Positions 1-12,950 of a stretch of 64,000 bases of DNA are shown here, one piece after another. How positions within the stretch are numbered: position 1 is the stretch's first letter; each line of letters begins with the position of its first letter. This DNA is from Ectocarpus siliculosus (taxonomy: Eukaryota > Sar > Phaeophyceae > Ectocarpales > Ectocarpaceae): assembly GCA_000310025.1 (NCBI GenBank), contig FN649728.1, forward strand, positions 4,883,129 to 4,947,128, written 5' to 3'. The translations under genes were made by a program, and so were the position numbers. The notes beneath the pieces were generated by a model. That model worked only from the letters and a program-made list of their open reading frames with translations, was not told the origin of the DNA and did no database searches.

Positions 1-524
1 CGCGGCAACATCCATGTCCTCGCGCAACATCTTCGATGCTTCTCTTGCTGCCACGGTGCATTGACATCCGCACAATAAACTATTGTTAATATTCGTTTCT
101 TCAAGTGCCAGATAATATTCACGTATTTTTCTCCGGGTTGTGGTGCATATATGTTGTGGTGCCCAGCACAGCATGTCCAACAATTAGTTGCCCGCCGTTC
201 TCTCCTCGCTCCGTGCCTCCCACACCACGCGCTCCACAGCCCCACTCCACACAGGTGTCCAGACCATACCAATATTAGCCATGCAACAACCAGTCATACG
301 CCAATATTCATTCACCAATAACAGGCGTCTTGCGGAACGCTTCTCTCAGCGTGGCGGCGTACGCCGCCAAAAAGCTTTTTCCGATCAGCACCAGCACGCA
401 GCAACAGGTGGAGCATTTTGGGGATTTGGCCAAGCTATGCAAGAGACTTTAGAATGTCAACCACCGCAGAAGGTACCGATTCCCCAAGTTTGCAAGCTCC
501 CATCATTTGCGCACGCAAAGCTGA

Positions 525-3500
525 GTGCCGGACATGACACTGCGCGCATTCATATCCGGCTTCAGGCAAGAAGGATTGCCACAAAAGCCCGAAACGGTCA
601 CGCTGGATAATGGCAACTCCCAAAGGCTTGAGCGGAAGAGACCTCGCACGGAATGTGCTCCAGGCGAACTAACCCTTTCACCAAGAGGAGCTCCGCGTCA
701 TGTGGCGGTTATTATGGACGGAAATAGGCGCTTCGGTCGAGTCAAGTATGGAGACCCACTCAAGGTAATTTTTCATGTTTGCGAAGAATGTGTGTATAGG
801 CCAACCAGCAACCGTGAGTAAGAGGCTGTAGCTCTGCTCAGTGACACTGCTGTACGTTTAGCTATCACGTCCGCGCAGCCTTGTGTTGTTTTGAGCAACG
901 GGTATAAATGCATTCATTGAGGCAGAGGGAACGCGTGACCCCTCGCATGAAGCTTAGACGTTCGAAAGTCACCGTAAGGCTGTTCGATAATCTTTGCTGC
1001 GATATGCCGTTTCAACTCTGTCCGGGGTTTTCTCGGAGACATCATCCGACAGCTCCAAGTCGTCAGGAGTGCTCTTGCACGCCCCTCCTTTATGCGCAAA
1101 CAGGCCCATTGAGTTGGAAACGCGTGTTCGGAGTAGATACCAGATTTTGTAAACAGCTATTGAAAACAATTAAAACCATATTGTTTTACCTTTTGGTGAG
1201 ACAGGCTGCTGCTGATGGGGACTCCTCTTGAACCTCGACCAGGGACACTCTGATGGGGGCAAAAGGTTGGGGGAATTCCTTGAGTGGTGTATGGAGGCCG
1301 GGGTTGCTGTGGCGACGGCCTTTGCTTTCTCGACTGAAAACTGGAAACGTGATGCGCACGAGGTGAGCATACTTGGAGATTCACAGTTGTTGTGGCACGA
1401 GCCTACGTCCTGTCATGGGTCTAGGGAAGGGATGGAGTAAGACGCGTTTGAGGTTATTGAATCGGTGAGCGAGTTTATGTTCGGCAACCGTGACTGGTGT
1501 TCAGTGTGTTCACTTGTGCGGCCGCCACCCACAGTGTCCTCGCGAGAGGGTGCATGAAGGCGACCAGTAATCCTTCGCGGTATGATTGACTGGTAAATTC
1601 AGTTATGCATGCCAATGCACCGAAGGGTTGAGCAACCAGACCATAGGTGAAGCAGGCACAGCCCTCGAGTATGAATATCGATAGCGCAAGCATTGCAGAA
1701 GTAACCTGGTGCGTCTACACACGGACTTCATCATAGTACTTCTTCTTGAAGCTTTATTTTCAAAGGGACTGCGCCACCAAACGAACGGCCTCAGACTGTG
1801 GGTGCACCGTGTTATTTTTAGCATCGGCGGCAAACGTGTAGTCATTCTTTGCCCGGGGTCCGTGGCGTTGCCGCTGTCCAGGTGAAGCTACTGATGGATC
1901 TGGTGTGTACATCATGTGGTGAGCTCATGGAAGACGCCGGAAAGAAAAATATGCGGATACGTGTACTTGCATCTGACGCAACAAAGGTAGGTGTGTTGTG
2001 TTCAGCATCTCTGTTTGTTTCCAACATCTAGAAGTAGTGTTGCGTTTTTGGTGTGGTGGCCAGGGCTCTGACCGACACAATTTCTCGTGGTAGAAATGCT
2101 ACCTGCTATTTCTTACATGTACTCGAGGTACGAAGTCTCGTACATGCAACGGGCAGTGTTCTTCGAGCTTTCAGCAGATTTGCTCAGTGTTGCTGATACC
2201 CGACAAGTCCAAGCTCAATGACTTGGAGTACTACAGTGGTAAGTGCACAGCGACTGAGAGTGCGCAATGGGGGACATTGAACGGGCGATACAGGCAGGGT
2301 AACGTGTGTAAGTCTTGAAGTGATCGGGACACACAGACAGCGGCACTTCAGGATCAAAACAAGCTAAATGTGTTCACTGGGTGTTGCAAACGAATACCCT
2401 CATGTATGTTGCTTTTCCTGTTTTCGCGATTGCACAGTGGTTGGGATGTCTGTGCATATGACCACCGAAAGTCGTGTCTTGCTCCTTGCGCGTGTACGAG
2501 AGAGAGGTACTAATGTGCTGCAGAGGCCGAACAGGTTGGTATATGACACCACAGACATGCTCTTTGCTGCTTCAAGACCTGACGGCAAAGGATGAGGTGA
2601 CGTATCTATCTTACATTGCACAAATGAAAGCCCCGACCCTCCACCTCGTTGTACGGTTGCGTTCTGTGATCGTGTGTTTGGCAAGCACTAAGCACTAATA
2701 GTTTACGGTTGTTTTGTCGCGCTTTTCGAGGATTTGCATAAGGCGTGTTAGTCGTTGCATCTAGGGATCGCTTCGCGCAGCGTGTGGCGAAGCCGCTGAT
2801 GCCTTCATCACAATGGATCTAAGCAAGCCATCCCCGCATCCCCCTATTTTCCCCGGAATTGTTTTCATCTTTCATGACTAGAAGCAGGTACGTTTAAACC
2901 GCATCCTATTTTGTAGCCCCCTCCTGGTGCTCCCCCCGCCCCTGCAAAGGCGGGTTGACCAAGTGTTTTCTGGATTGAGATGGGATGCCATCTTCAGGAC
3001 AATCTCGGCGGAAACTGAATGTAGCCGAATGACATAGAGTGTCGAGGGAGGTTACACTGTCCAAGAAAGGCGTAACCGGAAAAACCAAGGCCGCTGCAGT
3101 CAAGCATCACCGCTCATCCCAGGGGTCTTCCGTTACGGTCCCTGTTTAGCGGCATCCCTGCCTAAATCGCCATCGATATGAGTCCCCAGCTTCGTGGATT
3201 ATCCCCACAGCACCATCGGGTTCAGAAGCCTTGGGGGCGAAGGACACGAGGATATGTATTCCTTTATTATCCTCACCTCTAGAGCATATTTTTCTCAATA
3301 GAGGTCTGGAAGGTCAAGGTGGAGCTCCCCGAACGACTGTTTTTGGGCATACGCGATATTAGGAAGAATTAAGTCGAACTAGAGCAAGAGGGACGCGAAG
3401 AGAGATGTTCAACTGCGTATCGCGACAGCTCCTTATACACAGCCAAAGAACACGAAGCTGAGCTGCCTCTTTGATGGGTTTTGAGAGCTTCCGACCGAGC

Positions 3501-5820
3501 AACCGCCAGTCGTGAGCCTACATATCCAAGAAACAACTTCCCTGAGCTTGATACCCCCAGCCACAGGGGAATGAAACACAACCCGATTGGGAGATCTACT
3601 CCTTCTAGCTCGACTGCCCGGTTGCTCGCTTGTTTTGCTCCGAAGGGCAAATGACTCAAATTCAGCTGGGGTCCTATTCGCAGCCATTAGACCTACGTGT
3701 CTGGAAAGGCTGCGACAAGAGTTGCGAGGAAGCATGAGGCCATACCTCAAGTCCAATATAAACTGTGCTGTGCGAAGCCGTGACTCTTCCTAAGTTCTCT
3801 TTTTTAACTTCCACAGAGTGCAGACTTTGATGAGAGGAAGTGTTTTCGTCATAAAAAAGTATTGGACAGTCGAAAACGCCTTTAGATATTCGAGAAGCTG
3901 CGATGATTCAAGAACTACAACTGCAAGTACGGGGAGCCTCAACTTGTCAGAGAGAGGTATTTTGCGTAGCAGTCGGGCGGAGGAAGCAGAGGATGCGACC
4001 GATGACCATCGGCGTAGCAGCTTTTGACCTCCCGATGAGCTTCTTGAACGGCATGCCACAATTCCTGTGTGCAGACCCGCAGTTTCCATCGATAGCGGAT
4101 TTGTCTGGACAAGTAGTAGTTGATCGGCATGAGCCGCAAGCTGTTTCAGATTGTTCTAAGGTACCCCCAAACAGAGGCGGAATCACGCCACGAGCAGGCT
4201 TTCAAAACCTGTCCCTCTTGTGGTCGTTGCCATGAATGACCCAATGCATACAACCCTTTGCTGGTACTTCACGTGCTCGCGTCTCGCAGCTGCCCGAACG
4301 GGTGCTGTCGGCGATTCAAAAGGCCGAAGATGCAACGAGAGATTGCACTGGGTTCTTGTTTAACATCTGCCTGAGTTACGGTGCTCGGCAAGAAATGGCG
4401 AACGCGTGTCGGCAGATTGCACAAGAAGTGGCCAGGTAGGAGGGAGGATATTAACTTGTGGCCAGGTAGGGTTAGGGCCATCATTCGTGCACGTGTGGAT
4501 TCCGTGACATGCACGCATATCCGTGCCATTGGGTTTCAGAAGTTGCAACGAACACTGCTGTGAGCATGCAACACCCACCGTGTTACATAGTTTTAGGAGG
4601 TTGCTGAATTTGAAACCCGGGAACGACGCACTCCCACCGATAGTTGGGCGACCATCGATGTTGTTATCTCATCACTATTTGTGTCATCCACATGTTGTTT
4701 CTGTGCTTGCTGTTGATGAGCACCAGCTCGTTTTTACAAGCCAATTAGCGAACCTCTTCGGCTGGTGTATCTGCGAGTTTTGCTTACACTCCACTGCCAC
4801 AGCGAACTCAAACGGTGTTCCAAGTATGGTACAAGTATTAGAATTCGTTCCCCGTCCGTGCCAATCATTTCAAGGCAAGTAACGATACAACCACAACGTG
4901 TCAACCAACTTCGTGCTGTCCCGTTAATAGAGGGGCGACATATGCATAACACTGTTTTTTTTGTTTTGGCAGCGGTGTCACGAGCCTTGACTTGGTCGAC
5001 GAGTGTGCCGTAGAACGGCATCTATTGACCAAAGGTCTACCGGATCCGGACCTCCTCATTCGGACGTCTGGAGAAAAGCGGGTGAGTCCATTTTTCGTTG
5101 GAGGTTCACTGGCAGGTGTGGTTTTTCGATGGAGTTCTTGGAAGCCGCCCACCTCCTGCAAACGTTTCGTGGTGCGACAGTGATTCAAGAGTGACGTGCG
5201 CATTCCAGTTCCATGTTGCTTCTGTTATACAAACGGGCACTAGTATCCTACCTCCGACCTACGAGACTGCGGCTAAACCTACGCGGGATACTGTGTTTCG
5301 GCAGATAGCCGAGCGTCCATTTTGTCTCTCTTGTTTTTGTCACCTCGTCAACGCACTGTCGCTCGCAGTGGTGTATCTTCGCATGGTCTTGGGTCTGAAG
5401 CTGAAGAGCCCACCCCGAGGCCGAACAGAATAATTACTCACCTAGTTCTGTAACCGAGAAGAGTGGCTTGATGACCGGTGACTTCATAACAAAGCAGCGC
5501 ACCCATTCTGTCCTTTCATCTTACAAGACACAGATACATGGATTAGCGTATTGTGTTGGTTCCTCGGGGTTTGGTTGAGTTCACTTGAATTGGAATCCAA
5601 CTGTTCTTGTGCGACAGCTACACCACTTCTGTTCCCATTATCCCAACAGGTGAGCAACTTTCTCCTCTTCCAGATGGCTTACACGGAGCTTTTTTTCGTG
5701 GACAAGTTGTGGCCAGATATCACTAGGCGTGACGTGCTCGACATTTTCGAGGCATTCAAGACACGAAAGCGCAGGTGTGCGACAAACCTCATGAGAATTC
5801 ACGCAAAGTTCGTCGATTAG
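525..5820 (+). CDS. cis-prenyltransferase (dehydrodolichyl/undecaprenyl diphosphate synthase family), six exons
   Basis: Six exons join in phase: 525-764, 1243-1362, 1882-1986, 4290-4435, 4973-5081 and 5650-5820, giving about 296 residues ending at TAG 5818-5820. All five introns are GT-AG. Exon 1 carries the substrate-binding motif HVAVIMDGNRR, exon 2 starts GHSDGGKRL and contains FSTENW, exon 5 ends with DPDLLIRTSGEKR, and exon 6 continues VSNFLLFQMAYTELFF. These are conserved cis-prenyltransferase motifs in order and near usual spacing. Members condense isopentenyl diphosphate onto farnesyl diphosphate to build long cis-polyprenyl diphosphates, in eukaryotes the dolichol precursor made at the ER. 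The start is the in-frame ATG at 525, which puts about 55 residues before the first motif, so a different or spliced start is possible. The C-terminus (FKTRKRRCAT...) lacks a clear RxG motif typical of the heteromeric DHDDS/NgBR complex; a missed last splice near 5774 could change it. Confidence 0.9.
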
Positions 5821-6489
5821 GATGAGTGCTTGCATGCTTGGCACAGTGAGAACTTGTCACGATGGTGTATGACCTCGAATTCGATTCTCGCTCTCCCTGC
5901 CCCAACCAATTTGCAAACTATATAGTTTATTCGCATGTTATTTGATTTCTTGCCACCGAAAGCACCCACGTCCATAGAGGATCTAGCTGCTGAATGAAAT
6001 TGACGCCAACTAAAACATGACGTTTTCCCCAGGCGAGGACTGCGTTTTGTTTGTCCAGGACGCACAGTAGTGTTGTACCTGAAAGCTGGAGTTCCTCTAC
6101 AACATTCGCATACACTGCCGTATCCTGCGTGCAACGTATGAATTTCCACACATCAGGTTTGGGTGCTAAAGAAGGACTCACGTGAAACAAGCGCTCAAGG
6201 CATCTTCAGCGCCCACTTTGAGGTTGTCTAGTTGGTTTTGGATGGCGACGAGTTTGCCGGATCGCCAGAATTGTGCGAGACTGCATTTCCACATATTCAT
6301 AGCTTAGGTGCAACATATCCCGCACCTGACGGATTCTATCTAATACTTTTAGTTATAGATGGCACCAGATAGCTTTGCGTAGCTGGCTGATCTTGCCAGG
6401 ATCGGAGAATCTACGGTGTCTTGGACGATAAAAAAAGTCTTGCCTTTCCGCCCAGAGCTTGTGAGTCCGGATCACCACTGGAAACCTAG

Positions 6490-6666
6490 ACGGGCTTTCG
6501 TTTTCATCGCGAGAAGAGTTCAACAATCCTCTCGGCCTCGTTTACAGCTGAGTTGAACGAACTTCTGTCTCAAGCTGGGCTTCGAACACACAAGCTCGAA
6601 TATCGCATCGAGCATGCATGCAGAGGACGGGGGTACGATGTCCCCACTACAATTCACCAAATTCAG
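6490..6666 (+). CDS. Candidate orphan coding exon
   Basis: An open stretch without a start codon runs from after an in-frame TAG at 6487-6489 to a donor-like site at 6667 (CAG|gtagtg). It encodes about 59 residues with protein-like composition, including LNELLSQAGLRTHKLEYRIE and GYDVPTTIHQIQ. A phase-compatible acceptor lies at 6909-6910, but the following frame is not convincing. No family is recognised and no start or stop exon was found, so this may be chance. Confidence 0.2.
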
Positions 6667-7789
6667 GTAGTGTCATTTCAGTAGCCCCTATTTCCACACA
6701 CACCACCCGTGGTTTTCGGAAGCCACTTTCAGTGTCTGTTTGCATGAAGAAGATCGGCGATTTTGATGGACCAAGGGTCCGCAATTTTGTTTTGGTGTTG
6801 AAGTCCGGTTTATTCTCTAACAATGTAAGGGACGTGTTCTTCGGTCGGTCTTGAGATTACTGTAACAGTTGTATCTATTTTTTGAGTGGGGTGGATGGAA
6901 GTGCGCAGGTGCTGCAAAATCGTTTGTGCAAGTTTGGTACAAAAATACCGGTTTGGAGAAACAGCGCCTCTCGTCGGGAACCTCTGCATGCAAGTGACTT
7001 ACGTGTTCCTTCGATTTCACACCCCCGCGACACAAGACTGAATGAAGCCACATATCAGGCAACGTGTTGGGTCGCCCCCCCGCGGCCCGGGCAGCAACTT
7101 TAAGGTCCATTGGTGCATGCTGTTTTATGTGCGTGTCTGGATGCTTCCGGAGAGCCAAGGTGCCCGACAGGGGAAACATGAGTGTGGAACATCTGTTGAT
7201 TTACATGACGACGAGATCACCGCCTGAAGCAACGGGCAGTTATTTTGTACTTCCACACGAAAATATATTAGGTAAGAAACAATTGCCTCAAAACTGACAG
7301 TAGAACGATTTGTATAGTTAACCCTCCTAGTACTGGAAGCCCAAATGGGGACACGTTGGGGACACATCACTCAAATGCCTATTTTCCGTACCGTAGTCAC
7401 CCTAGGCTTGGCTGTGTGCGACGCTCGTGAGAACCGTTGCTTCTATCAAGCTTGGCTGAGGTGGTACGCTGCGTGATATGTGATGCCTCTCCTGGGCCTC
7501 TGACTTGCTGTACACATCTCCCAACCCCCGTGCCCCCTAAGTCGTAAAACTGTACATCGCCCGGTACTGGAAAAATTTGCTGAGTTGGCTTCAGTAGAAA
7601 AGTGTCCTCACGTGTTTTGGCGACACTTTCATACAGAAGCCAAGTCACCCTTTGTCTGGCAAGGATCTCAGATTCTTTGGAAGGACTGTAGCCCCTACCA
7701 ATGGCTGACAAACATTATTTCGACATTTTTTTTTTGCGGAGGGACTGAGTACTGGGAGAGTTAACCGGAGATTGTACTTTCCAGCTCTG

Positions 7790-8152
7790 AGGCTGACTCT
7801 TATTTATGGCAACCGAAAGTTGGCCCGACGGAATTTTTTGGACTGGCATACCCCCACCCCCCGGATTTGCCACGGATTCGACCAAGAGACAGACCTCTCA
7901 CCACATCACCACAGAGTTCTCCATCCATGATGGTCGGATCGTCACCAGAATTTGAAGGCTGTACGCACTACACCTGTAGGCGTCTTTGAAGCTAGTGGTG
8001 ACTGCTGTGGGATCTGTGTGTGCTGAGAAATGTCAATCCATGTGAGCAAAAGTAAGAATCTGTATGGAGAATCCGTCGAGGATTCTACACGATAGTTTGG
8101 CCCGCAATAAGAATCCGTCGGGCCAACTTTCGGTTGCCATAAGAGTCAGCCT
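7790..8152. mobile_element. Short terminal-inverted-repeat element (MITE-like)
   Basis: The left end at 7790-7830 (AGGCTGACTCTTA...GGCAACCGAAAGTTGGCCC) reappears as its reverse complement at 8111-8152 with only a 4-base indel. Inner sequence is unrelated and without a coherent frame. TGA flanks both ends (7788-7790 and 8151-8153, depending on where the repeat is cut), a possible 3-bp target duplication. Length is about 363 bp, so it is non-autonomous. Confidence 0.6.
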
Positions 8153-8490
8153 GAGTACGCTTGCTTCTGTGCTTCCGTGAACACATGTTTGGTGTCGACT
8201 TCGTATCGAAATGCGATCTCTCGGAACATTTGGTAGGTGCAGCGAAGCTCGTGCTCCTAGTTCTTCTTTCCTACCCTCTTGCGCCGCATCATCGACGTAC
8301 ACGTACAGCAGTGACCTAGCGCTTCCCAAGTATCCTGTAGAGACCGGGATCTGCCAAGGGCTTGGATCGCGGTGTATCTGGAGATGAAGACAGCACCCCC
8401 TTGTTTTACCATCTGTTGGGCCCCTGTACTCCCGAACATATGGCATATCCTGCTTCTACTCTTAGGGGTTGTGGACAGGGCTCTGCTAGG
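8153..8490 (-). pseudogene. Remnant of a second LTR-retrotransposon family: end of 5' LTR plus start of internal region
   Basis: On the minus strand the LTR end CCTAGCAGAGCCCTGTCCACA (8490-8470) is followed directly by a readable frame containing GAQQMVKQGGAVFISRYTAI and, after a stop and frame change, EHELRCTYQMFREIAFRYEV. The same 3' LTR sequence ends the solo LTR at 8593-8817. The position just after an LTR suggests gag, but no family is recognised. It is cut off at 8152 by the terminal-inverted-repeat element. Confidence 0.35.
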
Positions 8491-8519
8491 CTCAGACATG
8501 ATGGGGGGGTTGTTGACTG

Positions 8520-9064
8520 TTAGACACTCCTGAAATCAGACTGGGCCTAGGACCAGAATCCTCACCCCGTGGCCTTGGGGGACTGGTCGATTTGTGGACA
8601 GGGCTCTGCTAGGGGCCCAGGTATGGTAGTTGGAAATGTTGATGGTAACCCCTTGTTGTCGCATCCGGGGGGACTCTGTTGACGTCTGAACGTAATATAC
8701 TCCTGCTATCTTCCCTTCTATCCCCCTCTGTGGGGGTTTAGGGGCCTAGACTCCGCCCTCACACCCAGGGGAGGCTGCACTAGGGGGTCAACGAAGCATA
8801 AGACTCTCTTGTCCATAGATTCACCTCCTTGATGATAGTAAACGGAGTGTATTATTTCATGCGAGTCTCTCTCTGTCTCTCTCTCTGTCTCTCTCTCTGT
8901 CTCTCTCTCTGTCTCTCTCTCTTTCTCTCTCCCTCTCTCTCTCGCCAACCCGCCAATCAGGCAGATAGAAATCCCAATCTACCACACATTGTATATCTTA
9001 GACATGCAGATATCCGAAGTCGACTTCCCACTGTGAACTACTACCCAGGTGCGCTGCGTCCACA
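8520..9064 (-). repeat. Family-1 LTR (3' LTR of a deleted element), split by a nested solo LTR
   Basis: This matches the family-1 LTR in reverse: start TAGACACTCCTGAAATCAG, the segment ATTCACCTCCTTGATGATAG, a CT microsatellite at about 8866-8942, and the end GTGCGCTGCGTCCACA at 9064. The flanking ATGCCCCCAAA at 9065-9075 matches the purine-tract region just upstream of other 3' LTRs, so the body once lay to the right; it is lost where the 1.2-kb repeat array begins at about 9085. Bases 8593-8817 are a later insertion. Confidence 0.75.
8593..8817. mobile_element. Solo LTR of family 2 nested in a family-1 LTR, with 4-bp target duplication
   Basis: The element starts TGTGGACAGGGCTCTGCTAGG and ends CTCTCTTGTCCATA, with short terminal inverted complementarity (TGTGGACA/TGTCCATA). 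GATT is duplicated at 8589-8592 and 8818-8821, and removing the insert restores the family-1 LTR sequence GGTCGATTCACCTCC. A related fragment lies at 15970-16115. Confidence 0.7.
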
Positions 9065-9084
9065 ATGCCCCCAAAAGCTTATTA

Positions 9085-12000
9085 AAACCTGAAGCGAAAG
9101 AGGGTCCTGCGTGCTGCGCGCCACAATATTTTTTTTTTGTGATTTTCTTCGTGAGTGACCATGCGGCTGTTGCTGAATTGCTTCAGTCTCACTCGCTTTG
9201 GGCTGCATGCGTTGCTCGCGTAGGCGTTGCTCGCGTAGGCGTTGCTCGCGTAGGAGGCGATGCGCGTCACTTACTTTTCGCCTGTTGCAACAGCAGCAAC
9301 AGTTGAAGAGACAGACAACAGCAGGCCTTTTCTTTCTGTTGCTGCATATGCATGGGAGGTATGCATCGCACAGTAAGCGGCATATGCAAATGGTGTGGAA
9401 TACATCGTATAAGCGTGTTGCCTTTTTGGAGTCACTGCGTAGTCAGTCTTAACTTGAGCAATAAGGTAGATGGCAGCACATTGTGCTTATTTACAAAAGT
9501 GAGGTGTGTGGCAACGGTCAGTCCCCACCTTCGTGCAGCGGTTGCACATCTATCGCGGACGGACTTGATACTACTGTGTACAGCAGTGGTCATGTTCTAT
9601 TTTGTTCTCACTTCGTCACAGGAGATGAAAGTCCGCACTGTTCTTTGGTTGTGTTGCTGAGCCCACATCGGATACCGCCGTCCGTTACACATGTCTGACA
9701 GCCTGCGGTGGGCCAAAGGGACGAGAGTAAGTGGGTGTCTTTTCGAGAGTGGATCCCTTGCCTGCTCTCCGCTCTCTTCTTTGTTGTCTACCTACAGTTG
9801 GTGGGGTCCAAACAAGATCGAACTACGTCAACCGCAGGTGGTTTCGCTTCTTTCTTGCTCAGTAAGAGCCTACCCGTGCACCCGGCTGCTGCATGTGAGG
9901 CGATTTGCGCTACCTGTATATGTCAAGCGATGGACTTGGGCCCTACCTAATGCTGGCCATGCAGTGCAAAGTGACATCTTCCAACGGCCCAAAGCGAGCA
10001 ACGAACAGGTCGGGTTTTCTATGCTTCTTTTGCCTCCTCCCCCAAGCCTGTCGCGCCTGGCTCACTTGTTGTCTTGATTTTTTTCGTTTTTCATGCTTTG
10101 TTTTTTGGGGGCTACAGTGCAAACCTCGTGGCGCCTCAAGTATGGTTCGGTAGGGAATCACAAACCATGACCCCTCCCCGAGTTTGAGCAGCTTGCCCCT
10201 CCTGTGGCCAACAAGACTCGGCCTTGACTGTTCCTTGTCTGTTTTGCCGTGGGAACGGCCGGTTGAACAGCGAAAGAGGGTCCTGCGTGCTGCGCGCCAC
10301 AACTTTTTTGTTTTCGTTTGTGATTTTCTTCCTGAGTGACCGTTGTACACATGCGGTTGCTGCTGTTATACTCGGAATATGCTGCAAAGGTCGTAAGGTT
10401 ATCGTCTCTGCGCTTGGGCTGCGCGCTGTGCTCGCGTAGGAGATGCGCTTTCCTCATTTTTTTCTCCTCTGTGCCGATATCCATGAAGAAAAACAACAGC
10501 AGCACGGTTGAAGATGCAGACAACAACCGACGGTCCGCCTTCGTTTTTTTTTATTTTCTTGCTTCATATGCATGGGTGATAAAGCATCGTAAGCGTGTTG
10601 CTGCCTTAGCTTGCTGCGTAGTCGTGATTTGAGCGATAAGGGGTAGATGGCAGCACAATCTTTTTCGCGTAGTGAGGTTTGACAGCTGGTCGTTCGTGTA
10701 GCGGTGCGCGTCTATCGCGACGGCAAGCGTGTTGAGATAATAATAGTTCATCTGTAGTGCGTCTTGTCATCATGGTCTTTCTTGCTGTAACTTCATATTT
10801 CATACCACAAATAAATGATAAAAGAGAGTCTCCACAGTTCGGAAACGGCGACTATATTTGTTATGTTTCTTGCTGCTGAGCGCACATCGGATGTCGCCGT
10901 TCGTTACAGCCTGCGGGGGGCCACAGGGACGAGAGTGAGTGTCTTCTTGACTTAATTAATGCCTTCTCGACGCTCTCTTCTTTTGGTCTACAGTAGTACC
11001 TGTCTCTCTCTCGCCTATCGCCGTTGGGGTCCCAACAACATCGAACGTCAACCGCAATCGTTTTGCTTCTTGCTGAGGGAGAGGCTACCCGTGTACCCGG
11101 GCTGCTGCATGTGAGGCGATGGGCGCTGCCTCTTTACTTGAAGCAATGGGCATGGCCCCTACTGTTTGCTGCATGCAGTGCTATGTGACAGCTTCCAGCG
11201 GTTCAGAGCGGCGACGGTGGCTTTTCTATGCTCTCGTTTGCCACCTCCCTGAAGCCTGTCGCGTCTGGCGCACTTGTCTTTGTTCTCCCTTCTTTCTATT
11301 TTTATTTTTTCATGCTTTGCTTTTTGGGGTCCGCCGGTCACCCACCCACCAGGCCACCCACCCATTAGTTCAGTTTTAGTATTTTTACTTGCCATGTCTG
11401 TGACTGGGCCCGGCAAGTTTCGCAATTAATTCTGAAGCTTTTCTGAAGCTAATTGAAACAGTCTCATCGTTCGATATCCGTTCGGTGGGGAATCAATCGC
11501 AAATCATGACCCGTCCTCGAGTTTGAGCAACTTCCGATTCCTATGGCCAACAAGAGTCGGCCTTCACTGTACCTTGTCTGTTTCGCCGTGGGAACGGCCG
11601 GTTGAACAGCGAAAGAGGGTCCTGCGTGCTGCGCGCCACAACCTTTTTTTTTTTTGCGTGTGTTTGTGATTTTTCTTCCTGAGTGACCGTTGTACACATA
11701 CATACATGAAGTTTCAACAAGAAAGAACATGATGACTAGACGCACTACGGACGAACTATTATTATCTCCACACGCTTGCCGTCGCGATAGACGCGCACCG
11801 CTACACGAACGACCAGTTGTACATTGCTGCTGTACACATACATGTGGTTGCTGCAGTATATACTAAAAATGTGCTGCAAAGGTCGTAAGGTTATCGTCTC
11901 TGTTGTTTTGGGCTGCACGCGTTGCTCGCGTAGGCGATGCGCGCCTCCTATCTTTTTCCAGTCTCGTTACCTATGAAGAGCAACGGCAGCACAGTTGAAG

Positions 12001-12950
12001 AGACAAACAAAAACAACAGACGGTCCGCCTTTGTTTTTTTTTGTTTTGCTGCATGCATGGATGGGTGGTATGCATCGGTATAAGTGTGTTGCTGCCTTAC
12101 CTCGAGTCTGCTGCGTAGTCTTAATTTGTGCGATAAGGTATTGTAAATGGCAGCACAATCTTATTTACTGCGTAGTAGGGAGGTATGATAACCAGCAGTC
12201 TGCTCGTTCGTGCAGCGGTGCGCATCTATTGCGGACGGCAAGCGTATTGAAATAATAGTTCGTCCGTGGTGCTATGTAGTCATGTTCTCTTTAGTTCTCA
12301 CTCCCTACAAGATAGTCCACAGTTCGCACACGGCGACTACACTTGTTTGTTGTGTTTGTTTGTTGTTGCTGAGCCGACATCTGATATCACCGTTCGATAC
12401 ACAGTGTGACATCATGTCTGACAGCCTGCGGTGAGCCAGAGGGACGAGAGTGAGTGTCTTCTCAAGAGTTAATGCCTTGTCTTCTCTCCGCTCTCTTCTT
12501 TTCGTCTACCTCTCTCTCTCTCTCGCCTTTCGCCGGTGGGGTCCCAACAACATCGAACGTCAACCAACCGCCGTCGTTTTGCTTCTTGCTGTGTAAGAGG
12601 CTACCCATGCATCCGGTTGCTGCATGAGAAGCGATGGGCGTTATGCCAAGCAATGGACTTGGGGCCCTACCTAACGTTTGCTGCATATGCAGTGCTTTGT
12701 GAGAGTTTCCAGCGGTCCAGAGCGAGCGGCGACCGTGGTTTTTCTATGCTCTCTTTTGCCTCCTCCCTGAAGCCTGTCGCGCCTGGCTGTTTTGTTCTCA
12801 CTTCTTTCTTTCTTATCATCCTTTGTTTTTTGGGGTCCCCCGGTTCCTGTGTGCTCATCGGGCGTCTTCTTGGTGTCAACCTTGATTGTTACCCGCTGAA
12901 AAAATCGAAAGCTTCAGACACGCAACGCGACGATACTCGTTGAGTTGCCA
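9085..12950 (+). repeat. Three head-to-tail copies of a 1.2-1.5 kb repeat
   Basis: Ordered landmarks recur three times: GAAAGAGGGTCCTGCGTGCTG at about 9097, 10274 and 11613; GTTGCTCGCGTAGG at about 9211, 10428 and 11919; GGGACGAGAGT at about 9718, 10929 and 12440; and CATGCTTTGTTTTTTGG-like ends at about 10093, 11311 and 12820 (the last degenerate). Copies differ by many substitutions and indels, so the array is old. No coding frame is shared between copies and no transposase is seen. A partial copy lies at 38155-39300 and an inverted copy at 54880-55990, so the unit is mobile or was spread by a mobile element. Confidence 0.7.
9210..9254 (+). repeat. 15-bp unit in three perfect tandem copies
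   Basis: CGTTGCTCGCGTAGG is repeated at 9210-9224, 9225-9239 and 9240-9254 inside the first unit of the larger array. The other two units carry a single copy, so the triplication is local. Confidence 0.8.

Noticed and set aside
1453-1500. A possible extra prenyltransferase exon (VIESVSEFMFGN)
   Set aside because: Exon 1882-1986 follows exon 1243-1362 in phase and matches the family directly (E|VKLLMDL), leaving no room for it.
8280-8310. LLYVYVDDAAQEG on the minus strand as a copia RT active site
   Set aside because: Surrounding sequence does not follow copia RT, the position is just after an LTR, and another frame reads more naturally.
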